Shown here piece by piece: positions 45,583 through 54,103 of a DNA stretch of 64,000 nt. The DNA is from an uncultured Cohaesibacter sp. (GTDB lineage Bacteria > Pseudomonadota > Alphaproteobacteria > Rhizobiales > Cohaesibacteraceae). Below the pieces are notes generated by a model. The model searched no databases. It was not told the origin of the DNA and saw only the letters and a program-made list of their open reading frames with translations. Position 1 is the stretch's first letter. Each line of letters opens with the position of its first letter. Made by a program: the position numbers and the translations under genes. The stretch covers positions 3,321,001 to 3,385,000 of the forward strand of contig NZ_OY782507.1 of assembly GCF_963677725.1 (NCBI RefSeq), read 5' to 3'.

Positions 45583-47109
45583 ATGCGTACCGTTTTTCTT
45601 CTATTTGACAGCCTCAACCGGCATATGCTCGAGCCTTATGGGGGCTCGACGGTCCCGACGCCCAACTTTACCCGGCTGGCAGCACGCTGCGCCACGTTCG
45701 AGAAGCATTATGTCGGCTCCATGCCCTGCATGCCCGCTCGTCGTGACATGCTGACCGGGCGGCTCGGGTTCCTGCATCGCAGTTGGGGGCCTGTGGAACC
45801 GTTTGATGTCTGCTTCACCGAAGAGCTGATGGAGCAGAAAGGAACCTATTCCCACCTCGCGACGGATCACTTCCACTATTGGGAAGACGGTGGTGCCACC
45901 TATCACAATCGCTACGACAGCTATGATTTGATCCGCGGACAGGAAGGCGACCCTTGGGTGCCTGCTGCCTGTCCCGATTGGGCGACCCTTCGGGAGCTGG
46001 TCCACGAGAAACAATATTCTGAAAAACCGCGCAGTTATCCGCGCAAGAATATGGTCAATCGCGAGCGTATTCGCTCGGAAGAGGATTTCCCCAGTCACAA
46101 GACGGTTGAAGCCGGCCTTGACTTCATTGATCGCAACAAGGCGTGCGACAACTGGTTCCTGCAGATCGAGTGTTTCGATCCGCATGAACCGTTCCAAGCT
46201 CCGGATCGGTTCAAGGACCCTTTCCAAACAGACTGGAACGGTCCGGCGCGTGACTGGCCACCCTATGATCGGGTCGGAGAATCCGAGCTTGAAAGCGAGG
46301 AGCTGCGCGCCAATTATCGGGCAACCCTGTCCCATTGCGATCATTTGCTTGGCCAGATCCTTGATGTCTTTGACGATCAGGATTTGTGGAAAGATACAGC
46401 CCTGATTGTCACCACCGATCACGGGTTCCTTCTTGGCGAACATGATTTTTGGGCCAAGAACCGGATGAACCTCTACGAAGAACTGGCTCATATCCCGCTC
46501 TTCCTGCATGACCCTCGGCATCCTTGTCCGGGAGAGCGTGTTGATGCACTGACCCAAACACCTGATTTGTGCGCGACCTTTATGGACTTGTATGAGGCAT
46601 CGATGGCGCCCGAAATGCAAGGGCTGTCGCTTCTGCCGATGCTGAAGGGCGCGCCGGGGCATGAGGCCGTCATGTTCGGCTTCTTTGGTGGAGCGGTGAA
46701 TGTCACCGACGGGCGGCATACCTATTTCCGCTATCCCTTCGATCTCGCCGAGCAGGACATTTATCAGTACACCCTGATGCCGACCCACATCTTTGACTTC
46801 TTTGCAGACGCCGAGCTGGAAAAGGCAACTTTGGTTCCGCCCTTTTCGTTCAGCCGGAACATGCCTTTGTTGCGGGTGCCTGTCCATGAAACAAGCGCGA
46901 TGTACAAGACCTATGGTCCGGGGTGTCTGATGGAAAACACCACGGTTCTTTACGATCTTGATGCGGACCCCGGGCAGACGACCCCGCTTGATGATCCGGT
47001 ATGTGAGGCCCGGATGGAACGTCTCCTTTCGCAGCTGATGAAGCAGGTTGACGCCCCGGCTGAAGCATGGCTGCGCCTGAGACTGGATCTCCCCGGAGAG
47101 GCGTCATGA
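45583..47109 (+). CDS. Cytoplasmic type I sulfatase (formylglycine-dependent)
   Basis: A 508-residue sulfatase of the alkaline phosphatase superfamily. The catalytic motif is C49-M-P-A-R in SMPCMPARRDMLTG; Cys49 must be oxidised to formylglycine to work. Metal ligands include Asp9 in LFDSLN and D279-H280 in TTDHGFLLGEH. There is no signal peptide, so it acts on an imported sulfate ester. It sits between the permeases and the epimerase-like gene of the ABC operon with GGAG 7 bases upstream. The substrate is probably a sulfated monosaccharide or glycoside. The maturase that would activate it in the same operon is frameshifted in this sequence. Confidence 0.9.
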   Translation: MRTVFLLFDSLNRHMLEPYGGSTVPTPNFTRLAARCATFEKHYVGSMPCMPARRDMLTGRLGFLHRSWGPVEPFDVCFTEELMEQKGTYSHLATDHFHYWEDGGATYHNRYDSYDLIRGQEGDPWVPAACPDWATLRELVHEKQYSEKPRSYPRKNMVNRERIRSEEDFPSHKTVEAGLDFIDRNKACDNWFLQIECFDPHEPFQAPDRFKDPFQTDWNGPARDWPPYDRVGESELESEELRANYRATLSHCDHLLGQILDVFDDQDLWKDTALIVTTDHGFLLGEHDFWAKNRMNLYEELAHIPLFLHDPRHPCPGERVDALTQTPDLCATFMDLYEASMAPEMQGLSLLPMLKGAPGHEAVMFGFFGGAVNVTDGRHTYFRYPFDLAEQDIYQYTLMPTHIFDFFADAELEKATLVPPFSFSRNMPLLRVPVHETSAMYKTYGPGCLMENTTVLYDLDADPGQTTPLDDPVCEARMERLLSQLMKQVDAPAEAWLRLRLDLPGEAS

Positions 47110-48122
47110 CAGACAAACGCAAAGCCACCCCGAAGGCACAGCTCAAACATCTGACCGGCAATTTGCAGCAGTTGGCAGCCGTGCGCAGCATCATTCTGGA
47201 TGAAGGACCTGCGCTGGGGCAACGTGCCCTTGCTTTCTCAACCGGTGGCGGTCTTGATTTCTGGATCTTCTCGGACCGCACGATGGATATCGGACCGCTT
47301 TGGTTCCACGGTATGCCGGTTGCTTGGCATCATCCCTCCGGCATGCTCTCGCCCGCGCTTCACGACACGCACAGAGATCGAGAAACCGGCATCGAAAGGG
47401 CCTTGACCGGCTTTATGATGACATGCGGCCTTGATAATGTGCGCCAGCCACAGGATGGTCTGCCGCTGCATGGAACGTTGCCCTTTACGCCAGCGCGTGT
47501 CACCGCTTATGGCGAAGACTGGAACGCGGCCACTCCGATCCTGTTTGCCGAAGGCACCATTGTCAGTGCGCATTTGGGAGGGTCCAGCTTTTCACTGCTG
47601 CGCCGGATTGAGGCCCCCATCGGTGGCACCAGTCTGGAGGTGACAGACACGATTGAGAATATCGGACCAGAGCCCGGTCTCTTCCGCATCCTTTACCACA
47701 CCAACTTCGGCTTTCCTGCCGTTGGCGCAGGAACGCGGGTTTTGCTGAATGGCCGTGAGCTGATGCAGCATGAGCCACCCGTTGAAGGCAATCAAAGTCG
47801 CAAAGCCAATGCTGTATGTCACCCGGCAGGCTCAGGCCGTTTTCTAGCCTCGCTTGAGCGTCCTGCCTCGGGACAATGGCAGGGCATCAGGGTCAATCTT
47901 GAAGGCGACGCCCGAAACTTACCCTATGTCCAGATGTGGTCGGATCCGCGCCCCTATCGCAACATTGTCTCTATTGAACCGGTAAATTGCGACCGCCGTG
48001 ACGATGGCACCAGCACGGACGGCATGAAACTGATGCCCGGTGAGGGTTGGGCATCCACCCTCAAATACTCATTCAACTATCTCGATGCATTCAAGAAAGG
48101 AGCCCCAAATGGCAACAGTTGA
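47106..48122 (+). CDS. DUF4432/aldose 1-epimerase-like protein
   Basis: A 338-residue galactose-mutarotase-fold protein of the DUF4432 group. The core includes DFWIFSDRTMDIGPLWFHG and LYHTNFGFP late in the sequence, where a mutarotase-type acid/base pair is expected. It overlaps the sulfatase stop by 4 bp and the next gene overlaps its own end. A role in binding or mutarotating the desulfated sugar is likely, but DUF4432 members are mostly unassigned. Confidence 0.8.
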   Translation: MTDKRKATPKAQLKHLTGNLQQLAAVRSIILDEGPALGQRALAFSTGGGLDFWIFSDRTMDIGPLWFHGMPVAWHHPSGMLSPALHDTHRDRETGIERALTGFMMTCGLDNVRQPQDGLPLHGTLPFTPARVTAYGEDWNAATPILFAEGTIVSAHLGGSSFSLLRRIEAPIGGTSLEVTDTIENIGPEPGLFRILYHTNFGFPAVGAGTRVLLNGRELMQHEPPVEGNQSRKANAVCHPAGSGRFLASLERPASGQWQGIRVNLEGDARNLPYVQMWSDPRPYRNIVSIEPVNCDRRDDGTSTDGMKLMPGEGWASTLKYSFNYLDAFKKGAPNGNS

Positions 48123-49203
48123 ACTGAAGGGGGTCACCAAGAATTTGGGCAAACTTGAAGTCATCAAGCCCCTTGATCTATCGATCCACGAGGGCGAGTT
48201 TCTGGTGCTGGTTGGACCGTCGGGATGTGGCAAATCGACCTTGCTGCGGATGATTTCAGGACTGGAAACCATTTCCAGCGGAGACCTTTTTATCGGGGGG
48301 CGGCGTGTCAATGATGTGTCGGCGCGCGATCGCGGCATTTCCATGGTGTTTCAGTCCTATGCGCTTTATCCGCATATGACGAGTGCCGAGAATATGAGCT
48401 TTTCACTGCGTCTGGCGGGACTGAGCGCGGACGATCAGGCAAAACAAATTGCCCCGGCAGCTAGTGTGCTAGGTCTTGATTCCTATCTGGACAGGCTTCC
48501 CAAAGAGCTGTCGGGTGGTCAGCGGCAAAGGGTGGCAATGGGACGCGCCATCGTGCGTGAACCGGATGTTTTCCTCTTCGATGAACCGCTCAGCAACCTT
48601 GACGCCAAGCTACGTGTCCGCATGCGTGCCGAACTCAAGGAATTGCACCAGAAGCTAAGCACGACAACCGTCTATGTGACCCATGATCAGATTGAGGCCA
48701 TGACGTTGGCAGACCGGATTGTCGTTCTCAGAGACGGAGAGATCGAACAGATAGGGGAGCCTTTGGAGCTCTATGATCATCCGGCCAATCGCTTTGTTGC
48801 ATCCTTTCTTGGCTCGCCGTCCATGAATTTCTTCGATTTACCGGTTGTGCAAGACGGTGGCTGTCGAGCCGTTTTTGAAGATGGGGATCGTCTGATGTTG
48901 CCCCAGTCCATCGCTGATATCGACACAATCACCGTGGGCATACGCCCCGAAGCCCTTCGGCTGGTTTCTGACGCCGAGGAAGGAAGTATCTCTGCACAGG
49001 TGGTGGTGGTCGAAGCGACAGGGGCCGAAACCGAGCTTGTGCTGCGCAAGGGAACGCATGAGCTTATCGTCAGTTTCCGCGATCGCATCAGCATTCGCCC
49101 CGGAGAGATCGTTCATCTCGCCACGGATCCAGACTCTTTCCATCTGTTCGACCCTCAAACAGGTGTCGCCTTGATCGGCAACAAATCTGGTGACGGCAGA
49201 TAA
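48109..49203 (+). CDS. Carbohydrate ABC transporter ATP-binding protein, MalK/UgpC-type
   Basis: A 364-residue protein. The ABC domain (about 1-235) has Walker A GPSGCGKST, Q-loop FQSYALYPHM, signature ELSGGQRQRVAMGRA and Walker B DVFLFDEPLSNLDAK. A C-terminal TOBE-type regulatory domain (about 240-364) follows. Its first bases overlap the end of the DUF4432 gene. It energises the importer of this operon. Confidence 0.94.
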   Translation: MATVELKGVTKNLGKLEVIKPLDLSIHEGEFLVLVGPSGCGKSTLLRMISGLETISSGDLFIGGRRVNDVSARDRGISMVFQSYALYPHMTSAENMSFSLRLAGLSADDQAKQIAPAASVLGLDSYLDRLPKELSGGQRQRVAMGRAIVREPDVFLFDEPLSNLDAKLRVRMRAELKELHQKLSTTTVYVTHDQIEAMTLADRIVVLRDGEIEQIGEPLELYDHPANRFVASFLGSPSMNFFDLPVVQDGGCRAVFEDGDRLMLPQSIADIDTITVGIRPEALRLVSDAEEGSISAQVVVVEATGAETELVLRKGTHELIVSFRDRISIRPGEIVHLATDPDSFHLFDPQTGVALIGNKSGDGR

Positions 49204-49240
49204 ACTGGAAAGAATTCCAGAGCAAAGGAGCGTGCGCTGC

Positions 49241-50571
49241 ATGAAGGCGATGAAGGATCAACCTTTTCAGGTGATGGCGAAACCCATCGGGCCGCGGTGC
49301 AACCTTGATTGCAAATATTGCTACTATCTGGAAAAGGAAAAACTGTATCCCGAAACAAAGAAATTCGAGATGCAGCCCGATGTGCTGGAGACCTATATCC
49401 GCGATTTCATCGCCTCGCAAGTTCGTCTCAAGGTGCCGGAAATCTGGTTCAACTGGCAGGGCGGTGAGCCGACCATTCTCGGGCTCGACTATTTCCGCCA
49501 GATCGTCGCGTTGCAAAAGCGCTATGCGCCGAAAGTGCAACGATCCGCAACGCGTTGCAAACCAACGGTATGTTGCTGGATGAGGAATGGGCCGTGTTCC
49601 TGAAAGAAAACGGATTTCTCGTCGGCATCAGCATCGATGGGCCGCAGGAGATCCATGATGCCTTTCGCTATGACAAGGCAGGGCGGGCCAGCTTCAAGAG
49701 CGTGATGCGCGGCTATGAGCTGCTCAAGACCCATGGGGTTGAGCACAATATTCTCACCGTGGTGCATCGGGAAAATGCAAAGCGCCCGCTCGAAGTCTAC
49801 CGATTCCTCAAGCAAATTGGGGCTGAGTTCATCCAGTTCATTCCCATTGTGGAGCGAAGTGCGGACGGCGAGACCCTTGCTGGCGCACCACAGATCGACG
49901 AGGACGGTGTGCAGTATGAGGTGACGCCGTGGAGCGTGTTGCCGCGCAGCTACGGCTCCTTTCTGAAAACCATCTTTGATGAATGGGTGACCCGTGATGT
50001 CGGCTCCGTCTTCGTCCAGTTTTTCGATATGCAGCTGGGGCTGTTCATGGGGAAGCCCGCGTCCCTCTGCGTCTTTGCCGAGACATGCGGGCAGGGGCTG
50101 GCGATGGAGCATAATGGCGATCTCTATGCCTGCGATCATTATGTCTATCCGCAGTTCAAGCTGGGCAACATCACCGAGACACCGGTTGATAGTCTTGCCA
50201 ATTCCTCTCTGCAAAAACAATTTGGCGATGCCAAACGGGACACGCTGACCGAACAGTGCCGAAGTTGCGAAATCCGTTTCGCCTGCAATGGTGGCTGCCC
50301 CAAACACCGATTCCTTACAACAAAAAGCGGCGAGTCCGGCCTCAACTATTTCTGCCGCTCAACCACCCTGTTTGTGAAACACGCACGGCCTTATTTAGAG
50401 ACCATGGTTAAACTGCTGGAAGCAGGGCGACCGGCAAGTGATATCATGCCCCTCATCAACAGTGGCAAGCTGCACGCAAGCAACAAAGTAAGACTCGCAA
50501 GCGCCCCAAGTCGCAATGCGCCCTGCCCATGTGGCAGTGGCCGCAAATTCAAGCATTGTTGCGGGGCTTGA
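49241..50571 (+). pseudogene. Anaerobic sulfatase-maturating enzyme (radical SAM), frameshifted
   Basis: The family is ~380-430 residues, but here two frames are needed. Frame one (49241-49603) has the radical SAM cluster C20-N-L-D-C24-K-Y-C27 and reads normally to ...RYAPK, then runs out of family sequence. Frame two resumes at about 49537 (ATIRNALQTNGMLLD) and continues to 50571 through SPASM-type Cys motifs (CRSCEIRFACNGGCPKHRF). At 49532-49537 the bases AAA-GT-GCA leave two bases where a codon is expected: one missing base. The C-terminus ends in the SEC-C zinc motif NAPCPCGSGRKFKHCCG. It should convert Cys49 of the sulfatase to formylglycine. It is either a pseudogene or a sequencing error. 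Confidence 0.88.
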
Positions 50572-50653
50572 TCTTGTTCCGTCTCAGTATCAATGGGCCA
50601 GATTGGGTTGATTTGTCGGAAATCGCAGCAACATTTCAACTCTTCTGAAAGCG

Positions 50654-50675
50654 AAGCCCAAGGATCCTTGGGCTT
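50654..50675 (+). terminator. Terminator of the sulfatase/ABC operon
   Basis: AAGCCCAAG (50654-50662) pairs perfectly with CTTGGGCTT (50667-50675), loop GATC, followed by GTTTT. It lies 82 bases after the maturase stop. Confidence 0.85.
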
Positions 50676-50712
50676 GTTTTCTGCTTTCGCCTAATCTTTT
50701 CCTGTCGTTTGA

Positions 50713-51396
50713 TCAGGTGAACATGTAAGCGCCTATATAGGAGCCTTTCTGTGGGGCGGGAGGGGCGAAAAAGATCGCTGACCCTATGTGAGAAATATAT
50801 TCGTTGAGGCGGTCCAGTGATCCCAGTCGGCTCTGCATTGCTTCGAAAATGGCTGGGTCATTCTGATAGCTGACAAAGTGCAGCCCTGCATCCAGCATCC
50901 CGACCTGGTTGATATCGTCTGTATAATTGTAGGACCGGCGCAACAGCTTGAGGCCTCCCATATTTTCATGGGCGGCAAGGCTCATGTGTGAGGTTGCCGG
51001 TATGACCGTTTCGCCATTTTTCTTTACGGCCTCGAAATCGGGCTCGTCAAATTCATGTTCTCCAGAAAGAGGCGCGCCTGATACCTTGAACCGTCCAAAC
51101 ACGTCATTTTGGTCATCAACCCGGTCCGTGTCCCAGCTTTCGATAAACATGCGGATCTTGCGCGAGACCATATAGGAGCCGTTATGCTGCCAGTCCGGGC
51201 CATCCTTAATCCAGACAAAACGGTCATAGTCTTCCTGTGTGGTGATGTTGCGCGTGCCGTCCCGGAAGCCGAGCAGATTGCGCGGGGTCGTCTGGCCCGG
51301 CCCTGCGGATGCCCGGCCAAAGCCCATGATCGCCCAACGGGTGGAGGCCACACCGGCTGCCTTGGCGATGCGCGCCAGAATGCGAACGGCATGTTC
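50713..51396 (-). pseudogene. efeB: efeB remnant (3' part of a Dyp-type haem peroxidase)
   Basis: The frame reads EHAVRILARIAKAAG...TPRNLLGFRDGTRN, then ...KNGETVIPATSHMSLAAHENM..., and stops at 50713 after IGAYMFT. GFRDGT is the Dyp-peroxidase signature. The intact protein is ~430 residues; only the C-terminal ~225 are here, including the region that carries the proximal haem His (SHMSLAA). The N-terminal half is missing, and it is joined out of frame to an efeO fragment. It has no start codon of its own with a ribosome binding site. Confidence 0.82.
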
Positions 51397-51764
51397 TTGA
51401 GTAACTCGGCTGCATAGGCCTTGGTCTGATCCGTGACCTTGCTCGCCTCGAACAGATCCCGTTCGATGGCGTGGTAACCGTGCCAGCCAACGTCGGGGTC
51501 GATATTGGACGCACGCATATCGATCAGATAGTCGAGGTTGCCGTGATTGTCTGTCGCGTCAAAGCCTTCGAGCACGAAGCCGTCCACATCGGATTCGATC
51601 CGTTCATAGAATGGGCGCGCCAGCGGATAGTCGTGTTTGGCTTTCTCAAGATCGCCAGCATCGATATCGTCCTTGAGGCGGGAAACGGCAACAACCATGG
51701 CGTCGATCGTTTCATTGACATATTGGGCGTAACTTGCTTGCCCGGATGGCGTCTTGAGCTCGAT
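51390..51764 (-). pseudogene. efeO: efeO remnant (imelysin/M75 domain fragment)
   Basis: The frame reads QIELKTPSGQASYAQYVNET...KAKHDYPLARPFYERIES...GWHGYHAIERDLFE...AYAAELLKN, which is the N-terminal part of the EfeO M75 domain including its HxxE motif (HAIE). No signal peptide, cupredoxin domain or C-terminal half is present. At about 51390 it switches to the efeB frame. EfeUOB imports ferrous iron in bacteria, so this is a decayed iron-uptake operon. Confidence 0.78.
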
Positions 51765-51874
51765 TTGACAGCTAAACCTATTCTGTTTCACCCAAAAAAT
51801 ATGTAAAACGGCTGATATCAAGGTTGGCATAATGTGGGAATTTGTCGCACATATGCCCGAATACGGGAAATTGC

Positions 51875-51916
51875 GAATAGGAAAATGTGGGAAAATGTGT
51901 GCAAATGTGAGAATAG
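51875..51916. repeat. Three tandem decamers upstream of the DeoR gene
   Basis: GAAAATGTGG, GAAAATGTGT and GCAAATGTGA stand end to end at 51881-51910, flanked on each side by GAATAG (51875-51880 and 51911-51916). A further AATGTGGGAA lies at 51831-51840. A 10-base period places every repeat on the same face of the helix. It is a likely operator of the adjacent DeoR regulator, 27 bases before its start codon. Confidence 0.65.
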
Positions 51917-51942
51917 AGAGCGAACGGGCGGTATTCAACAAA

Positions 51943-52728
51943 ATGCTGAAAGCTGACAGACTCAAGGAAATCGAACGCCACTTGAAAGAAGACGGCAGTA
52001 TCGTCGTCTCAAAGCTCAGTGCGCAGTTTGCCGTCTCGGAAGAAACGATCCGTCGGGATCTGGACAGTTTGAGCAAAACGCTATCGTTCAGACGCGTGCA
52101 TGGTGGCGCCTATCTTGTGAAGGGATCTGACAAAGAAGTCCCAGCCACGTTGCGTGAGACATTCTTTACAGCAGAGAAGTGCCTTATCAGTCAGAAGGCT
52201 GTGGGGGACATTTCAAACGGCGACACAATCATGCTCGACAGCAGCACAACCGCGCTGTTTATCGCGCGTGAGCTGTTCAGACAGAAAAAGAACGTTCTTC
52301 TTATCACCAACTCCCAAAAGATCATTTCAGAAGTTCCCGAAACAGGTGATGTCGAGGCGATCTGCATTGGCGGACGCCTCAGAAAAGAAACATGGTCGTT
52401 TGTCGGACCGGCTGCGTTAGACGCGCTTCGCGGACTTGCCGCGGATATGGCATTTGTTAGCTGCACATCAATCCACCCGCAGTTTGCAATGACGGACAAT
52501 CACGAAGGAGAGGCTGCAATCCGCAGGCTCATGATCGAAAGATCCGGTCGTGCGACGCTCGTGATCGACCACACCAAATTCGAAAAACCTGCCACTCACA
52601 AAATCTGTGAGTTCGACGAGCTGGACGAGATCATTCTGGATTATTCCGTCTCGGAAGATCTGCTCGAACCAATTCGACAAACCGGGCTTGGACTGCACGT
52701 CTGTTCTGACGCCAAGCCGGAGGAATAA
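51943..52728 (+). CDS. DeoR/GlpR-family transcriptional regulator
   Basis: A 261-residue protein. The N-terminal helix-turn-helix (MLKADRLKEIERHLKE..., then SEETIRRDLDSLSK at about 34-47) is typical of DeoR repressors; the C-terminal domain (about 75-235) has DSSTTALFIARELF with a sugar-phosphate-binding Thr/Ser cluster and the late DHTKFEKPA signature. The start is placed by the standard family N-terminus; no strong ribosome binding site precedes it. It begins the DHAP-shunt-like operon; the alcohol dehydrogenase gene follows after 36 bases. Its ligand is probably a phosphorylated intermediate of the pathway. Confidence 0.88.
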   Translation: MLKADRLKEIERHLKEDGSIVVSKLSAQFAVSEETIRRDLDSLSKTLSFRRVHGGAYLVKGSDKEVPATLRETFFTAEKCLISQKAVGDISNGDTIMLDSSTTALFIARELFRQKKNVLLITNSQKIISEVPETGDVEAICIGGRLRKETWSFVGPAALDALRGLAADMAFVSCTSIHPQFAMTDNHEGEAAIRRLMIERSGRATLVIDHTKFEKPATHKICEFDELDEIILDYSVSEDLLEPIRQTGLGLHVCSDAKPEE

Positions 52729-52764
52729 GCCGCTCAACACGTAACTGAGAAATCGAGAAATGCG

Positions 52765-53931
52765 ATGGAAGACTTCAATTTTTGCAGTAGAACTAAAATA
52801 ATTTTTGGCAAAGGAAAAGAGAATGAAGTCGGCCTTCAGGTAAAGCCATTCGCGGATAAAGTTCTGCTTCATTATGGTGGCGATTATCTGGAAAAGAATG
52901 GGATTCTTGATCGCATTGTTGGTTCGCTGAAAGCAAGCGGTGTTGAGCCTGTCCTGTTTGACGGTGTGGTTCCCAATCCAAGATTGTCTGTTGTGAAGGA
53001 AGGCATCGACCTTTGCCGCAAGGAGCATATTGGCTTCATTCTCGCAATTGGTGGCGGCAGTGCCATTGATTCTTCCAAGGCCATCGCACTAGGCGTGCCA
53101 TATGACGGGGATGTCTGGGACTTCTATACCGGAAAGGCTGAGCCTGAAACGGCTCTGAAAGTCGGGACTATTCTAACCATTCCGGGTTCTGGCTCGGAAA
53201 TGTCGGAAAGCAGCATCATCACCAATGAGGCTGATGACACCAAATATGGTATCGACAATCCCTTGATCGTGCCTGAATTCTCGATCCTCAATCCCGAAAT
53301 GTGTTTCACCATTCCGCCATTCTTCATGGCCAGCGGGCTTGCTGATATTCTCTCGCATCAGTTCGAGCGTTATTTCACGCCAACAAAATTCTGTCTGTTC
53401 AGTGACCATCTCCTTGAAGGGGCGATGCAGGCGGTTATCGCCCTTGCGCCAAAGATCCTTGAAGCGCCGCAAAATTACGATTATTGCGCTGAATTCATGT
53501 GGCTGGCCACAATCTCGCACAATGGGGTTCTGGATGCTGGTCGACAGTCCGATTGGGCTTCGCACCGGATAGAACACGAGATTAGTGCCCTTTACGATAT
53601 CACGCATGGAGCGGGGATGGCGATCATCTTCCCTGCATGGATGAAGCATGTGAAGTCCACCGATCTGGATCGCTTTGCGCGCCTTGGTGCTCGTGTATTC
53701 GGCATTGATCCAAACGGTCGGAGCAAGGACGAAATCGCTGATTTGACCATCCAGGCCGTTGCAGATTTCTTTGCTTCGCTAAAACTGAAGATCTCGTTGG
53801 CGGAAGCACAGGTGCCGACGGACCGATTTGATGAAATGGCGTCCAAGGCATTGGGCCGCAGCGATACGATCGGCCGTTTCAGGAAGCTCTCTCACGACGA
53901 CATTGTCGCGATACTCAAGCTGGCCGTCTAG
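52765..53931 (+). CDS. Iron-containing (group III) alcohol dehydrogenase
   Basis: A 388-residue protein. NAD(P) loop GGGSAIDSSKAIAL at about 94-107 is the family signature, and metal-ligand residues Asp/His occur in SHQFERYF and DITHGAGMAIIFP (the HG..GxGH-type motif). The fold matches butanol dehydrogenase-type enzymes. In this operon it could reduce the aldehyde released by the class II aldolase (acetaldehyde or methylthioacetaldehyde) to an alcohol. It is the first enzyme gene after the DeoR regulator. Confidence 0.9.
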   Translation: MEDFNFCSRTKIIFGKGKENEVGLQVKPFADKVLLHYGGDYLEKNGILDRIVGSLKASGVEPVLFDGVVPNPRLSVVKEGIDLCRKEHIGFILAIGGGSAIDSSKAIALGVPYDGDVWDFYTGKAEPETALKVGTILTIPGSGSEMSESSIITNEADDTKYGIDNPLIVPEFSILNPEMCFTIPPFFMASGLADILSHQFERYFTPTKFCLFSDHLLEGAMQAVIALAPKILEAPQNYDYCAEFMWLATISHNGVLDAGRQSDWASHRIEHEISALYDITHGAGMAIIFPAWMKHVKSTDLDRFARLGARVFGIDPNGRSKDEIADLTIQAVADFFASLKLKISLAEAQVPTDRFDEMASKALGRSDTIGRFRKLSHDDIVAILKLAV

Positions 53932-54103
53932 GCGCCAGACTTGCACATCTCTCTGACACTTTAGCGTTTAGAACCGCTGAAAGGCAGGCCAGAATCTCCA
54001 GTGACTTCAATCCGATCTCAAAAATAAACCAATAACCATGCGCGCTTTGCCGGGAAGACAGATGTGCGTGGTGACCCAAATAGACGTGTCTTGGGAGGAA
54101 ATC

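Noticed and set aside
51765-52076. Upstream extension of the efeO remnant frame
   Set aside because: It is antisense to the DeoR gene and its operator; the residues show no EfeO similarity before about 51764.
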